Notes: a model not told the origin generated them from the letters alone. A stretch of DNA of 64,000 nucleotides from Oegoconia quadripuncta (GCA_949316235.1 OX438748.1:23243575-23307574), one strand, 5' to 3'; numbered from the stretch's first letter, positions 44,571 to 56,435 are shown. Program-made: numbers and translations.

Positions 44571-44815
44571 GACGACCTGTTTGGTGTAGTGGTTAGAAAC
44601 TCTGCTGCTATATCAAAAGGTCGCGGGTTCGAATCCCGCTAGAGGCATGTGTTTGTATGATCAATGCAGAATGAGTCCCTGAGTTATGGATGTTTTTCAT
44701 TTATATACGTATTAATTTACAAAAAACAAATGTATTTATGTAGTTTATCAACCATCTGGTAGCTATAATACAAGCCTAGTAGCTTAGTGTGGAACTAGAT
44801 AACTAGAGATACATA
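44571..44815 (+). repeat. Full SINE-3
   Basis: The head has GTTTGGTGTAGTGGTTAGA (A-box side) and GGTTCGAATCCC (B-box). The body includes CCCTGAGTTATGGATGTTTT and ends at GTGGAACTAGATAACTAG. The head resembles that of SINE-2 but the bodies differ. Confidence 0.75.
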
Positions 44816-45055
44816 ATATATCCACAACTTGAAAATAGTAGTCAACATAATTGAAGATTTAGAAACCCACCGAGAAAACATGATTATCTTATTTGGATAG
44901 ACAAACCCAACTATGATAAAACTTCCGTTAGGAACGGCCGAACCGTTTTCGATCATACATTGCTAAGGACCTAATCCCGGGTTTAATCTTAAATAAAGAA
45001 ACCCTCGAAAGCTGCCATAATTATTCTCTGATGGCAGCAAGTATGCTTTATCTTT

Positions 45056-45140
45056 TTTTTATTTTTTTTTTCACAACGGGTTAGAACTTGACCTCAATCA
45101 CACCTGATGTTAAGTGAAGATGACGGCGAAGGTGGAACCA
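45056..45140 (-). repeat. SINE-1 3' fragment joined to a SINE-3 scrap
   Basis: TTCACAACGGGTTAGAACTT to GGCGAAGGTGGAA, then directly CCAGATAGCGCTGTGTGT of SINE-3. Confidence 0.6.
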
Positions 45141-45424
45141 GATAGCGCTGTGTGTATGTGCAAAAAAAATTGTTTTAGTTGGATTTTTGTTATTAAATTT
45201 GTTATTATGAGTGTACATAGATGCAAATAAATGTTTATCTATTTATCACCCTGTATCACAAACAGTTTTTCAGGGACCACCGCGAAAGTACTCTCCTCCT
45301 CTGGGCTTAACCACGAACAGAAAAACAAACATGGCAAAACTATAAAGGTTCCTTGTTGGCTACGGAATCCTGCAAAATACTGTCAAAGAGACGGAAATGA
45401 AAGTGATCTTAAAAGTGTTTTTTT

Positions 45425-46040
45425 TACCATTCAAATCAAATCAAATCAAAATATTTTATTTCATAGGATAAAATTATCACTTGAAAACGTCATTATTAAT
45501 ATTACATTTAAATTTTAAATTTACTGCTCATTCACAAAGCTGACTCCCCAGAGAAGAACGCGCAAGAAACTCTAGGGTTGCTCTTTTAAACAGATTATAG
45601 GTTGCAAATTGGTAATTATATGAATAATAAGACAGCTATTTCCATGCTTGCTTATCATTCAAATAGTCAGTGATTTTATAATAGCCTTTTGTTAATAATT
45701 TCTGTTTTATGATTGCTTTAAATTTATTAAAAGGCAAATTTTGAATGTCTACTGGAACCTTATTATAAAAGCGTATACATTGCCTAACTTTGTGAAGTCT
45801 ACTAACATAAATAGATAACTGGTTCTTATTCCTTGTATTAACAATGTGCCTATCACTATTTTTATATAAGGTTTTGAATAAGGTTATATTTTTTTTTGCA
45901 TATAACAAATTCTCATAAATGTATTGAGATGCCATTGTTAAGATATTAATTTCCTTAAACTTATCTCTAAGAGACAGTCTAGGTCCTAATTTATAAATGG
46001 CACGAATAGTACGCTTCTGCAGAATAAAAATGATATGTAT
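45425..46040 (-). pseudogene. LINE 3' end: ORF2 C-terminus plus 3' UTR
   Basis: The minus-strand frame 46040-45636 ends a non-LTR ORF2: [54 protein letters not shown] and KLLTKGYYKITDYLNDKQAW, then stop. The 3' UTR ends in (TTTGA)n at 45425-45446. About 130 codons remain; the polymerase part is missing (5'-truncated). CR1/Jockey-superfamily by character. Confidence 0.8.
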
Positions 46041-46054
46041 GTCATTTTTTTTTA

Positions 46055-46142
46055 TATTAGAGGGCGGCAAACGAGCATGCGGGTCACCTGATGGAAAGCA
46101 ATCACCGCCGCCCATGGACACCCGCAACACCAAAAGGGTCAT
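46055..46142 (+). repeat. GAGAGGGCGG-family repeat
   Basis: Clean copy from GAGGGCGGCAAACGAGCATG through CACCAAAAGGGTC, next to the 5' break of the LINE remnant. Confidence 0.65.
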
Positions 46143-46149
46143 TTGAGGT

Positions 46150-46828
46150 TAAGAACGCAAAAAACAAGCAAAAATTCGTAATCTATCCATTTCACGCGTA
46201 TTGTGGGAACAAAATAACATATTCATATCTAATCCAATCTCCAAAGTTACACAGTAGTGTTGTCACAACGTGGTTGTATTAATCCACCAGCCGTGCTCGA
46301 AAGTCAGAAAAATATCCGCTTCCAATATGTCAACGTACAATCGTAAGGGCCAGGTCATAGGTGTGAGAGGTAGCGGAAATTTGAATAATAAGAATAAAAA
46401 TAAGAAAATTTTATTAGATCCATTTAGCGACACTTTTACAATACATTTAATTGTTACCTATGTACTATATAACACAACATAGAAATGTGTAACTTAATAT
46501 AAGTAGGTATGCATTGGCTAGTTTTCGGTGTCGCAAAGTGGCATCAAATCAGGTTCCCAACTCAGCATTTGTTGTAGTCGCGAGAAGAAGAACGACTACA
46601 ACGCTGGTTTTCAGTGGAGCCTAAGGTGAGATCACGGACGCTCATGGGACACACACAAATAATGAGTACCTAAGTACCTGTATATTTCATACACATAATA
46701 TATATATACCATATATACGAATGATAGGTGTACTTTAGATATACTATAATTATTAATAAAGTCGTATGCACACGTGGCACAATTGCACCGACCGTGAGCG
46801 CGCTCATAGTGAACAATAATATAATAAT
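46150..46828. other. Intergenic, no gene seen
   Basis: Contains a solo MITE end at about 46604-46622 (GGTTTTCAGTGGAGCC) and otherwise unrecognised AT-rich DNA. Confidence 0.4.
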
Positions 46829-46830
46829 AA

Positions 46831-47092
46831 ATATCCTTAGACATACAGACAGCGCCATCTAGTTCCAGAGTAAGCAACTATAAGCTTGTGTTGTGGCTAT
46901 CAGATGGTTGATATACTACATAAATACATTTTTTTTGTAAATAAATACTCATTATAAATGAAAACGTCCATAAGTCGGGTACAGATATGTCCGTATTTAT
47001 CACACAAACATATGCCCCTAGCGGGATTCGAACCCGCAACCTTTTGGTATAGTGATCAAAGTTGCTTACCACTACACCAAACAAGTCGTCTA
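46831..47092 (-). repeat. Full SINE-3
   Basis: The cleanest minus copy: GGGATTCGAACCCGCAACC (B-box) and CACTACACCAAACAAGTCGT (A-box side) at its 5' end. Confidence 0.8.
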
Positions 47093-47094
47093 TA

Positions 47095-48038
47095 TATCGA
47101 TAATATATTGAGTCGAATAAATGTGTAACAATTCGTCAGACATGTTCGGACATATTTTCTGTCAAAACTGCGGATACTTCGGCACCGTCCCATATACAAG
47201 CTACTTAGAAAAAAAAACACAAACAACGAACGCCGTCAAATACTACATCTGTCGGTTTTCGTTGGGAGTTAAAAATATTCTCAATTATAAAAACTACCGA
47301 GCTCGATTGAAGTTACAAATCAACATGGCGTCCATGGTACCAAACATTTTCTATAGCGTCACGATCAAAATTGGTTCAGTAGTTTGATTGCTCCAACATC
47401 GATACCGATTTACATAAACTTAGACTGCTAAAGTCATATTATACGGAAAATTTTTGGAATTTGATAGTTTAAAAAATTCCTCAATTACTATAAGCCACGA
47501 GTTTGCGGCGCTTGCAGTAGAGTTTTTATTTATAGTAAATGGTCTTCTGACACGTAACAATTTGTAAAGGATTTATCCGTTAGACTGGTCCACGCCTCTG
47601 GAGATGTGAGAGCTGGTGCCTACTTTGCTAAGCAGCTGACCTTATGCATTCAGCGGGGCACTGGCGATAGCGTACTATAAGTACTATCTATAAAATTAAA
47701 ATAAATAAAATATGCCTCACTGAAGCGAGTTTGAAGGCGTATTTTTACTATATTACTATTGTATTGTGTTGTGTGTTTTTTACAAATTGCCAATGTTAAT
47801 GTGAAAATGATTAATTAATTGTTTTTTTTAACCGAGATCAAAAAATTGTTTAGACTATTTTCATTTTAAATTATTTCTTAAGTAACGCGTCATGGTGTCG
47901 AGTCGGATGTACACCAACTAAACTAAACTAAAACCAGTTTTGGATGTAAGTGACATTCAAAAATTAATGAATTTCGAATTATGTCTTTAGCTGTGGTGGC
48001 CTCTTCATGTCAAATTAGTCGTCAATACGAAAAACGTT
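47095..48038. other. Intergenic, no gene seen
   Basis: The frame 47121-47387 (plus, 88 codons) resembles nothing I know. Confidence 0.35.
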
Positions 48039-48044
48039 TTATCT

Positions 48045-48195
48045 TATAACTACCGACAAATAGTGATGTTTATAGAATTATTGTGTTCCGGTTGTTTAAG
48101 ATAAGATAGCCGGACTCCGGATAATTCCGCTTCCATCTTCTACCTCATCGTCACTTAACATCAAATGTGATTGAGGTCAAATTGTTCATAAAAAA
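48045..48195 (+). repeat. Diverged SINE-1 3' half
   Basis: TGTGTTCCGGTTGTTTAAGA to GATTGAGGTCAAATTG; more substitutions and deletions than other copies, so older. Confidence 0.6.
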
Positions 48196-48296
48196 AGATT
48201 TAGGTACACGCTCATATGTATCAACATGCGATTACTCTAAATAGACAATTAATTCCTATAGTTGCATGCTTCTACTTTCTCAAAAAATAATCATAG

Positions 48297-48515
48297 ACGA
48301 CCGATTAATTGTACTGGATAGTGACCCTGTCAGCGAAACCAAAGGTTTCGGGTTCGAATCCCGCGAGGGGTAAATGTTTGTGTGATGAATACGAACATTT
48401 ATTCCCAAGTCATGGATGTTTATATTTATGTAGGTATGTTTATCCGTTATTTAATATCCTTAGTATAAGCCTTGCTTTGGGATTAGATGATTTATTATTA
48501 TTTATTTATGGAAAT
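48297..48515 (+). repeat. SINE-2
   Basis: Full head (GGGTTCGAATCCCG) with a shortened TTTGGGATTAGATGATTTA end. Confidence 0.75.
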
Positions 48516-48519
48516 CCTT

Positions 48520-49140
48520 TTGAGAATTTACAATAATCGTAAAAAACACGTTTTGATATTACCAAAACTATCACACTCATAAGTTTATGCCGCACTGTTA
48601 GTGGGACGTCGTGTATGATTTCCGCGACCTCTTATCGCAGTCTCCCATCACTGTGTCCCCCAAAAATCCTTCCAGGTCAGACTTGTTATAAATCATCGCA
48701 ATTGTTGTTCCCTAGCGCCAGGGTATGATTGATACCACGTTTTGTGAGCCCAATGTAGTAGAATATTCGGGCGTTCGATTCTATGGGTCAATTGTACCTT
48801 TTGTTGGCTCGGATGTTCTTAGGGTTAGAAGTTTATTGATAGATAGAAAATTGAATAGGGGTTATTTAAACGCTAATGAGTTTTCTATGTAAGGCTTCAA
48901 AATATTTTCAGCAAAAATGGCGTCTCATAAATTATAATACATTTATAAAGGCATCTAGAAAATTGTTTTGTTCATATCAAAAGCATTTTTAATATTGGTA
49001 TGCCAGGATGATATTACGCAGTACCTACCTACAAGTTAAACAAGATGTATGAAATTATTATTTTGTGTACTGACAAAATTGGTACTTGAAATTACTTACG
49101 CAACTCCTATATAAACTACTAATAAATTACAAATTAAAAA
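48520..49140. other. Intergenic, no gene seen
   Basis: No family recognised. Confidence 0.4.
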
Positions 49141-49144
49141 AACT

Positions 49145-49369
49145 TGACGGCCGATTGGTGTAGTGGAACTGGTTGCGGGTTTGAATCCCGCGAGGGGTAA
49201 ATGTTTGTGTGATGAATACAAACATTTATTCCCGAGTCATGGATGTTTATATAAGTATTTATGTATGTTTATCCGTTATCTAGTTTCCATAGCACAAGCT
49301 TCGCTTAGTTTGGTGACTAGATGATTGGTGTAAGTGTCCGAAATATTTATTTATTTATTTATTTATTTA
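49145..49369 (+). repeat. SINE-2 with head deletion
   Basis: About 27 bp between TGGTGTAGTGGAA and GGTTGCGGG is missing, removing part of the A/B-box spacer. The (TTTA)n tail is intact. Confidence 0.75.
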
Positions 49370-49374
49370 ATAGT

Positions 49375-49865
49375 CTTTTTTAGGTTTCTGCATTCAACAA
49401 GGAACCCTTTTTCGCCTAGCCTGTCTGTCTGTCTGTCCACGCCTTAGCTCAGAGGTTCTTTCATACACATACATACATAACATCACGACCTTTATCCCAA
49501 ATGGGGTGGTCAGAGATATCCCAAACACTGTTGTTTGGGATATCTTTGTTCTAAACATTAAAGTTTAATGATTGAAACAACATCCATTGGACTAGACTGG
49601 ACTGGACTGGACTGAACTAAACTGGTGGAATCAGCGTTATGCTGAATCAGAGTGCACGGTAGATACAGCTCATCAAATGTGTGTTATTGTACAAGTTTAT
49701 TACTGTATACCTGAAACCTGAAATCAATTTTGTCAAAAGCACATAAAGAATCGATGCCAGCTATAAAAATATGATAAACACCCTACAAGCGGAAGCATAA
49801 CAGTAACTGAATTCGCAATAATCCTATATGTTTTTCGTGTGTATGTCTTTGAGTATGTAAGTATG
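49375..49865. other. Repeat scraps, no gene
   Basis: A GTCTGTCTGTCTGTCC run (about 49423-49440), a CATACATACATAACATCACG scrap of the GTCACGCCTG family, and (GGACT)n-like GACTGGACTGGACTG at 49593-49612. Confidence 0.45.
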
Positions 49866-49869
49866 TATG

Positions 49870-49980
49870 TATGTTTTTTTTTATGCACGACTGGTTCGTA
49901 CTTGACCTCAATCACACCTGGTGTTAAGTGAAGATGAGGTCGAAGGTGGAAGCGTACTGACCCGGAAACCCCAACACATA
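49870..49980 (-). repeat. SINE-1 3' fragment
   Basis: Starts in a T-run and runs to CCCCAACACAT. Confidence 0.65.
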
Positions 49981-50175
49981 TATGTATGAATGTATGTCCG
50001 TTCCTTTGGCACATCCTGTGCGCATTTTGAAGTGGATAGTGTCGTTAGATTCGTCTAGACTTCCGGAGTGTCGTAGGATACATTTTATGGTAAAAAATCC
50101 AACTAGGAGTCCGCAAAATACAAACCATGCTGTCGGGTTTTTATTAAATACTTATTGTTTTATCTTTTCTAGTCA

Positions 50176-50490
50176 TTCATCATCAGCCTGTAAACATCGC
50201 ACTACATGGATATAAACCTTCCCTCGTAGGTATATGAGGGAGTATGGGCCGTAGTCCACCAGGTTGGCCCAATGCGGGTTGGGGATTTCACTTGCCTTTG
50301 AATTTTTATTTCTCAGGCATTCAGGTTTCCTCACGATGTTTTCTTTCACCGTTTAAGAGCTGTCAGCTAAATGCACATAAGTAATTAATTTAAATTTAAA
50401 ACTCATTGGTACAATGCCTGCTTGGCAATCGAACACGGACGTCCCAAATTGGGAGGCCGCGTCTTAACTGCTGAGCCACAGACGCTCTCA
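50176..50490 (-). repeat. Full SINE-4
   Basis: Reverse of 54229-54548. Its head at 50430-50490 carries GCTGAGCCACAGACGC; the B-box is degenerate. The 3' end has CATCATCAGCCTGTAAAC. Confidence 0.7.
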
Positions 50491-50517
50491 TGTTGTTGTT
50501 TCTAGTTATATTATTTA

Positions 50518-50832
50518 ACCATTAAACAGAAACTATGTGCCAAAGGCTATTATAAAATTTCTGACTATCTGGATGATAAGAATGCGTGGACATGAACCGC
50601 TCGGCAATATCCAGTATATTCTATTCTTATTTTTCTTTGTCGAATCATAAATTCAACAATTATTCCAAAATGTATTTGTATTGACTTATTTAAAAAGAGC
50701 AACCCCTGAGTTTCTTGCTCGTTCTTCTCTGGTGAGACTGCTTAGTGAATGAGCGATAACTGTATGTCATGATGATTTCAAATGTTATTCTTATAACTTA
50801 CGAAATAAAACATTTTTGATTTTGATTTTATT
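50518..50832 (+). pseudogene. LINE 3' end, same family as 45425-46040
   Basis: The last codons read KQKLCAKGYYKISDYLDDKN and then AWT, stop (about 50527-50596). A 3' UTR with GAGCAACCCCTGAGTTTCTT follows and ends TTTTTGATTTTGATTTTA. Confidence 0.75.
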
Positions 50833-50834
50833 GA

Positions 50835-51465
50835 TAACAAAATATAAAGGTAGTTAAAGTGAGCAAGTTCTCTGTTTCGGCTAATAGGGTTTTCTACTTA
50901 TTTCAAGTCTAGGGTGGTTGGTCTGTGGAAATACAGCATAAATTTGCCGCCAAATGTCTTATTGTATTGTTAGCCGATCTAAATGTATTCCACCCTAAAA
51001 CCCTTCCAAATCTAATATTCCCCGCGCGATGTATTAGTATAGTTTTTTACTTTCACTCGGGGTGGGCGAAAACTTTCCCGTTTCCTTCCCATTTCAAAAT
51101 ATTACCTCTATCAGTGTAAATCTCTGTGTTAGGAAGTTTTTGCGCAGTTTTAGGGTCGACCTTCTTTATTTGTATCGGTTATTTCTATTATCGGACTCGG
51201 ACTTACCTACGTCATGCTAGAATACAATAAGTGGAATTCAGCTATTTAGATAATTGAAATTCAATTAAAATTCATTTATTTTCTTCACTTTAGATATAGT
51301 AAAGGTATTTAGTTATAAAACATATATAGACTATTATATTTAAATTACAACTGCAAATTTCATTGCGTCGGAGAATATACTTGGAACTATAACTTTTTTT
51401 TTTGTTAAATTGCTCAATGACTTTTTATATTTATGAAAAATTTCACCGAGGGTAAATTATAATAG
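50835..51465. other. Intergenic, no gene seen
   Basis: Nothing recognised. Confidence 0.4.
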
Positions 51466-51469
51466 CACG

Positions 51470-51840
51470 GCTCAATAAGTCGCATGCCTTTCAGTGTTTT
51501 ACAGGATGCATTTCGGTGAATGTGCGATGGAATTGCACGATCTTATTCCACCGTCCCCTTTCCATCTTCGGACAACCAGGCGCGGGGGAGGTTTCCATCC
51601 ATATGTTGTCAACATACCGAAAATCCGCACTCAGCGCTTTGCTTCATCATTTATAATGCGGTCTGCTAAGGTATGGAACTCACTGCCCGCGTCGGTTTTT
51701 CCCGACACTTACAACCTTGGGATCTTCAAGTCTAGAGTAAATAGGCATTTACTAGGTGCACGTGACACATCTTCGGCTACATCGTCACTTTCCATCAGGT
51801 GAGATGGTAGTCAAACGCGAAACCAGTTTTTAATAAAAAA
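51470..51840 (+). pseudogene. CR1/Jockey-like LINE C-terminus
   Basis: An open frame at 51494-51802 reads FYRMHFGECAMELHDLIPPS, FHLRTTR, HPYVVNIPKIRTQRFASSFI, MRSAKVWNSLPASVFPDTYN and FKSRVNRHLLGAR, a well-known C-terminal block of insect non-LTR ORF2. A short 3' UTR (CTTTCCATCAGGTGAGATGG) and A-run follow. Parent of the short tails at 24097, 31420, 40766 and 55250. Confidence 0.85.
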
Positions 51841-51984
51841 AAAAATTGGCACCAATTATGACTTTTCTAGAAAATCGAAAGCTCTTTGCATCTTCTACAA
51901 CGCATTCGGATTGCTTAGAATATTTAGATGTAATTACCAATCTCTGGTCAACTTGCACATTAATTTTCTTAATATGCTGTGACA

Positions 51985-52110
51985 TCTACAGTCTTACACG
52001 TCCCCACTGTTGGGGCACAGCTTCCTCTCGCTGGGAGTGGGTATGGGCCTTAATCCACCACGCGGGCTCAGTGCGGATTGATGAATTTGTATCAAACTAT
52101 TGCAACCTGA
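51985..52110 (+). repeat. SINE-4-like tail
   Basis: TACACGTCCCCACTGTTGGG through CCACCACGCGGGCTCAGTG. Confidence 0.55.
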
Positions 52111-52159
52111 CAGACAGATCCCGCCTCCCCACTCCTCCACTGTAACTCCTGTAAGCCAG

Positions 52160-53025
52160 GATCAACAGTGGTACTCGACACGGCGCCTACTGAAGGTAGA
52201 CGGTGCCCTACGTGATTCTATTGCTACCTTGGACCCCAGACTAATTAAAGAAAGGAATAGGGTGTGTAAGTAGGAAAAGAAGTTTCCCACATCCCCCCTC
52301 GGCAAATGGGAGTGTAGCCAATGAAATGCAAACGGCAGTAATGCCAACCCTATGGGGAAGGAGGTCGAGTAAAGCTCGGCCGCCTCCTTTGTATACACCA
52401 CGGACTGCGCCTAGATGCAGTGAGTGGGACGGTAGCAGAAGGCTACCGCGAGTAGTAGTGCCAGTAATATGTGTGACAAAAACGCTTGAATGCTTGGAAA
52501 CTGTGTCTGTTCGAGAGCAGGTCGTTGTAGAACACCGGACAGACTACTGAATTTAGACCGTCAAGCATGAGTTCACGTGCCTCCCTCCAGTTTACACACT
52601 CCCACAAAATGTGATGTGATGATTGTCCGCCATCGCCACATTTGCAATTCGGTGATTCGGCCAATGTCATAGAGAATAGTTTGGCTTTAAAATTCCCGTG
52701 ACCCGTTAAGAACTGAGATGTGCAATGGTCTATCTCTAACCACGCCTTTGCCATGCAGTCCCTGATTCAAATTCAAAATTCAAAAATTCAAATTATTTAT
52801 TTTTCCGGAATATAGGTACACAAGGGTGTTTTCGGATTAAAAATAAGGCCAATTACATTCTGCCTTTTGAGCATGCAAAATTTAACGAATTATATTTAGA
52901 TATAACTGGGAAAAATCTGTACAACTGTGTGCCCTTATCTGTACAGTCCCAACGGGCCTGCCATTCGGCCATAAGTTGGTCCACCACTTCAGCACAAGTC
53001 CCACAAAACAGACGAGACACACGAG
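52160..53025 (-). pseudogene. R1-type LINE C-terminus, split by an insertion
   Basis: Minus strand: AEVVDQLMAEWQARWDCTDK and LYRFFPVISKYN (about 52990-52880), then about 110 bp of AT-rich foreign sequence, then the open frame 52754-52443 with LEIDHCTSQFLTGHGNFKAK and AESPNCKCGDGGQSSHHILW (the cysteine/histidine knuckle near the end of R1/LOA-type ORF2), stop, and a 3' UTR to about 52160. The insertion plus 5' truncation make it inactive. Confidence 0.75.
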
Positions 53026-53034
53026 ACATGTCGC

Positions 53035-53805
53035 CTATTCTAAACTAACCTGACAGTCAATGTTTTTAAGCAGCCCCTGTAGGCCACTGACTTGGCTTAA
53101 CGACTGTATTATATTAAAACTGGGTGCGACTATTTAACGTATCCAAAGCACGGAAATACTCGTATTAAAATACCACTAGTGGTCACCTGGCCGCGCACGA
53201 CTTTCCTTAACTTTGCTAATCGAAAACGAATTTTCTTTTGTCTCTGTTAAAAATGCCCAAGAGCGAAATGATAATTATTAATTGCCCATATCTTTTAATT
53301 ACGCGTTCGTTATAAAATCGCAGTGGAATTACTTTTTATTCCTACAGGAAGTTATTTAGCAAGGTACAGGAAGGCTAATTTGTTTTTATTCCCTTTGTTT
53401 CAAGAGTTTGTTTTAATTAATGTAGAGATGGACACCGCCTGTTCGTAACAGTTATTGATACCTGTTACTTTATTGTGATTTTTAAAGGGAAAATTATCTC
53501 TTGAATAAAATGTATAAATTTAAATTTTGAAAACTCGCGACATTTAATTATTTCATTCCAATAGATAAGACACCATTTTTTTAAATGTACCTATTCATAG
53601 TCTGTCCATAGTCTGTATAAGTCGCGGGCATGAGCCTCTCTCATAGATAAAATTTATAACTTTATATTTATTTAGAAAATCCTAGAGAAATTAAATCTCA
53701 TCCATACAAACAAACAAACTGTCTTTAAAATCAAATGTGTTCGAAATGGTTCAACATATTGCCGTTTCACTCCATTGTCACACGCATATTGGTCAATAAA
53801 AAAAA
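53035..53805. other. Intergenic, no gene seen
   Basis: About 53045-53110 carries a SINE-4-like word set (CCTGACAGTCAATGTTTTTA, compare 24768). The rest is unrecognised. Confidence 0.4.
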
Positions 53806-53809
53806 ATTT

Positions 53810-53955
53810 ACAGCGTGGACAAGGGAACAATGGTTTAGAAATAGATTTGTTGATTGCCGAAAATTAAATGAAATTACCAGAAAAGATGTATACAAATTAC
53901 CTTTTATATCCGATATTTTAGGTAATTTAAAAAATTCTAATATATCTATCATCTA
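53810..53955 (+). pseudogene. Ty3/gypsy reverse-transcriptase scrap
   Basis: Reads FVDCRKLNEITRKDVYKLPF and ISDILGNL, matching the first conserved block of Ty3/gypsy polymerases (V-D-Y-R-K-L-N-x-x-T-x-K-D-x-Y-P-L-P). It is part of an open frame 53735-54142 whose flanks are not recognisable. No catalytic YxDD, no LTRs. A fossil fragment. Confidence 0.65.
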
Positions 53956-54228
53956 TAGATATTGCGAAAGCATTTTGGGTGACCCTTTAAAAAAAGAACG
54001 ACACCGTTACCCAGATACTTATATACTAAAGCGCGGAGGTGGGTCCAGGTCAAGAATTATCTGGTACCAGCTTGCGGAAATAAAATCTGTTTACCCATTT
54101 TGGCTCTACAATACTATAGCATCCCTCTCTATCTATAGATAGAGACAGACATAGGCTTTAAACTAATAACGATTCTTCTTTTAAATTGCTTAACCGATTT
54201 TTTTTAAACATGGCTAAGAACCAGTTAG

Positions 54229-54548
54229 AGCATCGGTGGCTCAGCGGTCAAGACGCGGTCTCCCAATTTGGGAGGTCCGGATTTGATACCCCGGCAGTTT
54301 GATAGCCATGTACCAATGAGTTTTTAAATTTTTATTTAATTTAATTACAGAATGTGCATCTATCCGACTGCTCTTAAACGACGAAGGAAAACATCGTGAG
54401 AAATCTGCATGCCTGATAAATAATTCAAAGGCATGTGAAGTCCCCAACCCACATTGGGCCGGCGTGGTGGACTGTGGTCCATATTCCGTTATTATACGTG
54501 GGACGGCCTATATCCCTGCAGTGGGATGTTTACAGGTTGACGATGAAG
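54229..54548 (+). repeat. Full SINE-4
   Basis: The head AGCATCGGTGGCTCAGCGG has an A-box-like word and the B-box is degenerate (GGATTTGATACCCC). The body contains ATCGTGAGAAATCTGCATGC and GTCCCCAACCCACATTGGGC and ends CAGTGGGATGTTTACAGG. Confidence 0.7.
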
Positions 54549-54549
54549 A

Positions 54550-55005
54550 AGCATTTCGCAAATACCTGCTTTAAATTTGTTCAGCGTCATGCAAACAGAC
54601 AGACAAACTAACTTCAAATTTATAAAATTTTTCCTACGCGTTAAAAACAATAGCTTTCTAGGAGATACTTTATAAAAGTGAGATTCTAATATGGTGATGA
54701 TTTGGTGAGAAAATATTGTAACTGTTATTTTCATGAGTTTAATTTTGTACTAGGTAAAGATGTTACCACATCTTCCCGTCACTAGTTTCATGTTTCCTCC
54801 TAACTCATATCTCATTTTCTTTAGTGGTTATTACTCAGAAAATGTGAAAACTGAGCATTAATGGCTGAGCTCACAGCTCTTTTTATTGGCAAAGTAAATC
54901 AGTAGCAGAATACCTTTGTTCTACAGACTTCTTTTGGGTAATCAAATACAATAAAGGGACATTTTGTTTTTACCTGACTGCCCAAAGGAAGCAGGGTAAT
55001 GTTTT
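54550..55005. other. Intergenic, no gene seen
   Basis: Nothing recognised. Confidence 0.4.
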
Positions 55006-55009
55006 TCGA

Positions 55010-55106
55010 GTGTATTTATGTATGTGTGCGTATGCGTCGCGTGTGCATGTGCGCGTGCGCGTGCGTGCATGCGTGGGTTCGTGTGTGTATGTGTGTGTGT
55101 GTAGTA
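55010..55106. repeat. TG-rich microsatellite
   Basis: Mixed (TG)n and (GCGTGCGT)n sequence, alternating purine-pyrimidine for most of 90 bp. Confidence 0.85.
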
Positions 55107-55239
55107 TTGTTAACTCGTCACGCCTAAACGACTAAACAGATTTGGTTGAAATTTAATCGAAATCTAAGCAGACGAAGTCGCGGGTAACAGCTAGTAGTTA
55201 TATACCTAACTTTGGAACTATTCGAACTTAAGAAGTTCG

Positions 55240-55400
55240 ACTCTTCATTCATAATACGAACAGCCAAGGCATGGAACTCCCTTCCAGCGTCTTTCCCCGA
55301 ATCCTACAATCTTATTCTTTAAAAGCAGAGTGAATAGGCATTTACTGGGATCGCATGCTTCATCATCGACCACATAGTCACTTTCCATCAGGTGAGTATC
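55240..55400 (+). mobile_element. CR1/Jockey-like LINE 3' tail
   Basis: CCAAGGCATGGAACTCCCTT (the WNSLP region) to CACTTTCCATCAGGTGAG. Frames are broken. Confidence 0.65.
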
Positions 55401-55427
55401 CGGTTAATCATAACCTGATGGCAACAT

Positions 55428-55568
55428 TAATCGATTGGTGTAGGGGACAGGACGGGTGCGGGTTCGAATCCCGCGAAGAGCAAATGTTTGTGTGATGGAT
55501 ACGAACATTTATTCCCGAGTCATGGATGTTTTATTAGTCATCTAGGATCCATAGCACAAGTTATAATG
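55428..55568 (+). repeat. SINE-2, shortened
   Basis: Head ATCGATTGGTGTAGGGGACA and GGGTTCGAATCCCGCG are kept. It is truncated before the GATGATTGG end. Confidence 0.65.
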
Positions 55569-55865
55569 ATACTTTTGTATGTAATTAATTAATAAATACA
55601 TAATGCGGGTGTCCATGGGCGGCGGTGATTGCTTTCCATCAGGTGACCCGCATGCTCGTTAGCCGCCCTCTCATATAAAAAAAAAAAATATTAATTAATT
55701 ACATACAAAAGTTATACGTAACTCTTATTCGTATGTAATTGTAATTACATAGAACACAGAACAGCCTGTATGAATGTATGTTTTATTACACCCTGCAATA
55801 AACAGGGTGCTTTCCATCAGTTGATCCGCAGGCTCGTTTGCCGCCCTCTCATATATAAAAAAAAA
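55569..55865 (-). repeat. Two GAGAGGGCGG-family copies, one flanked by an inverted repeat
   Basis: Copies at 55607-55678 and 55808-55860, both minus. The first is bracketed by CTTTTGTATGTAATTAATTA and its inverse TAATTAATTACATACAAAAG (about 55572-55591 and 55694-55713), giving a palindrome around it. Confidence 0.65.
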
Positions 55866-55874
55866 AAAAAAAAA

Positions 55875-56435
55875 AAAACAATCATTGACCCTCGCTCCTG
55901 CGGGAGATTGATATGCGACTGGCGGGATTCCTGGGGTTCCTATCATGCGAAATTTATATGGAACTCATATATTTTCTAAATGTTTTTTTCATTTATTTAA
56001 TTTAATGATGTAATTATGTGGAATAGGCTACAAAGGCGACCGTCAAATGACACAGCGTTTTATTATATATTATGTTTTTGAAGAAAAATAAAAATTAAAC
56101 TACCTATGCCAATACCTTCTATTTCATTTACCTAATATGCCCTATTTTTTCGTTACGCTAAAAAAAACTCATCCGGTATAGATATCAATTAAAGCTTGTT
56201 ATATCACGACTCCGTTCAAATGTATTAAAACCCCGTTTAGAAATATCTACCGCTAAATGCTAACTGTGAGTCAGCAAAACAAAAGAAAATTGTTTACAAT
56301 GAAGCGGTCCATCAGTGCGATTACGGTGCAACTTCTGTTTATGCCACGTAACACACGGCACAAAGGTGCCCTTTAGACCCGCTTTGGGTTTAGCAGGGTT
56401 AAATGGTGATTAGCCAAATACGAAATTTTGTATTT
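55875..56435. other. Intergenic, no gene seen
   Basis: About 56100-56180 matches in reverse the stretch at 22000-22080 (the GGGCATATTA / AAACTCATCCGG words). No gene. Confidence 0.4.
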
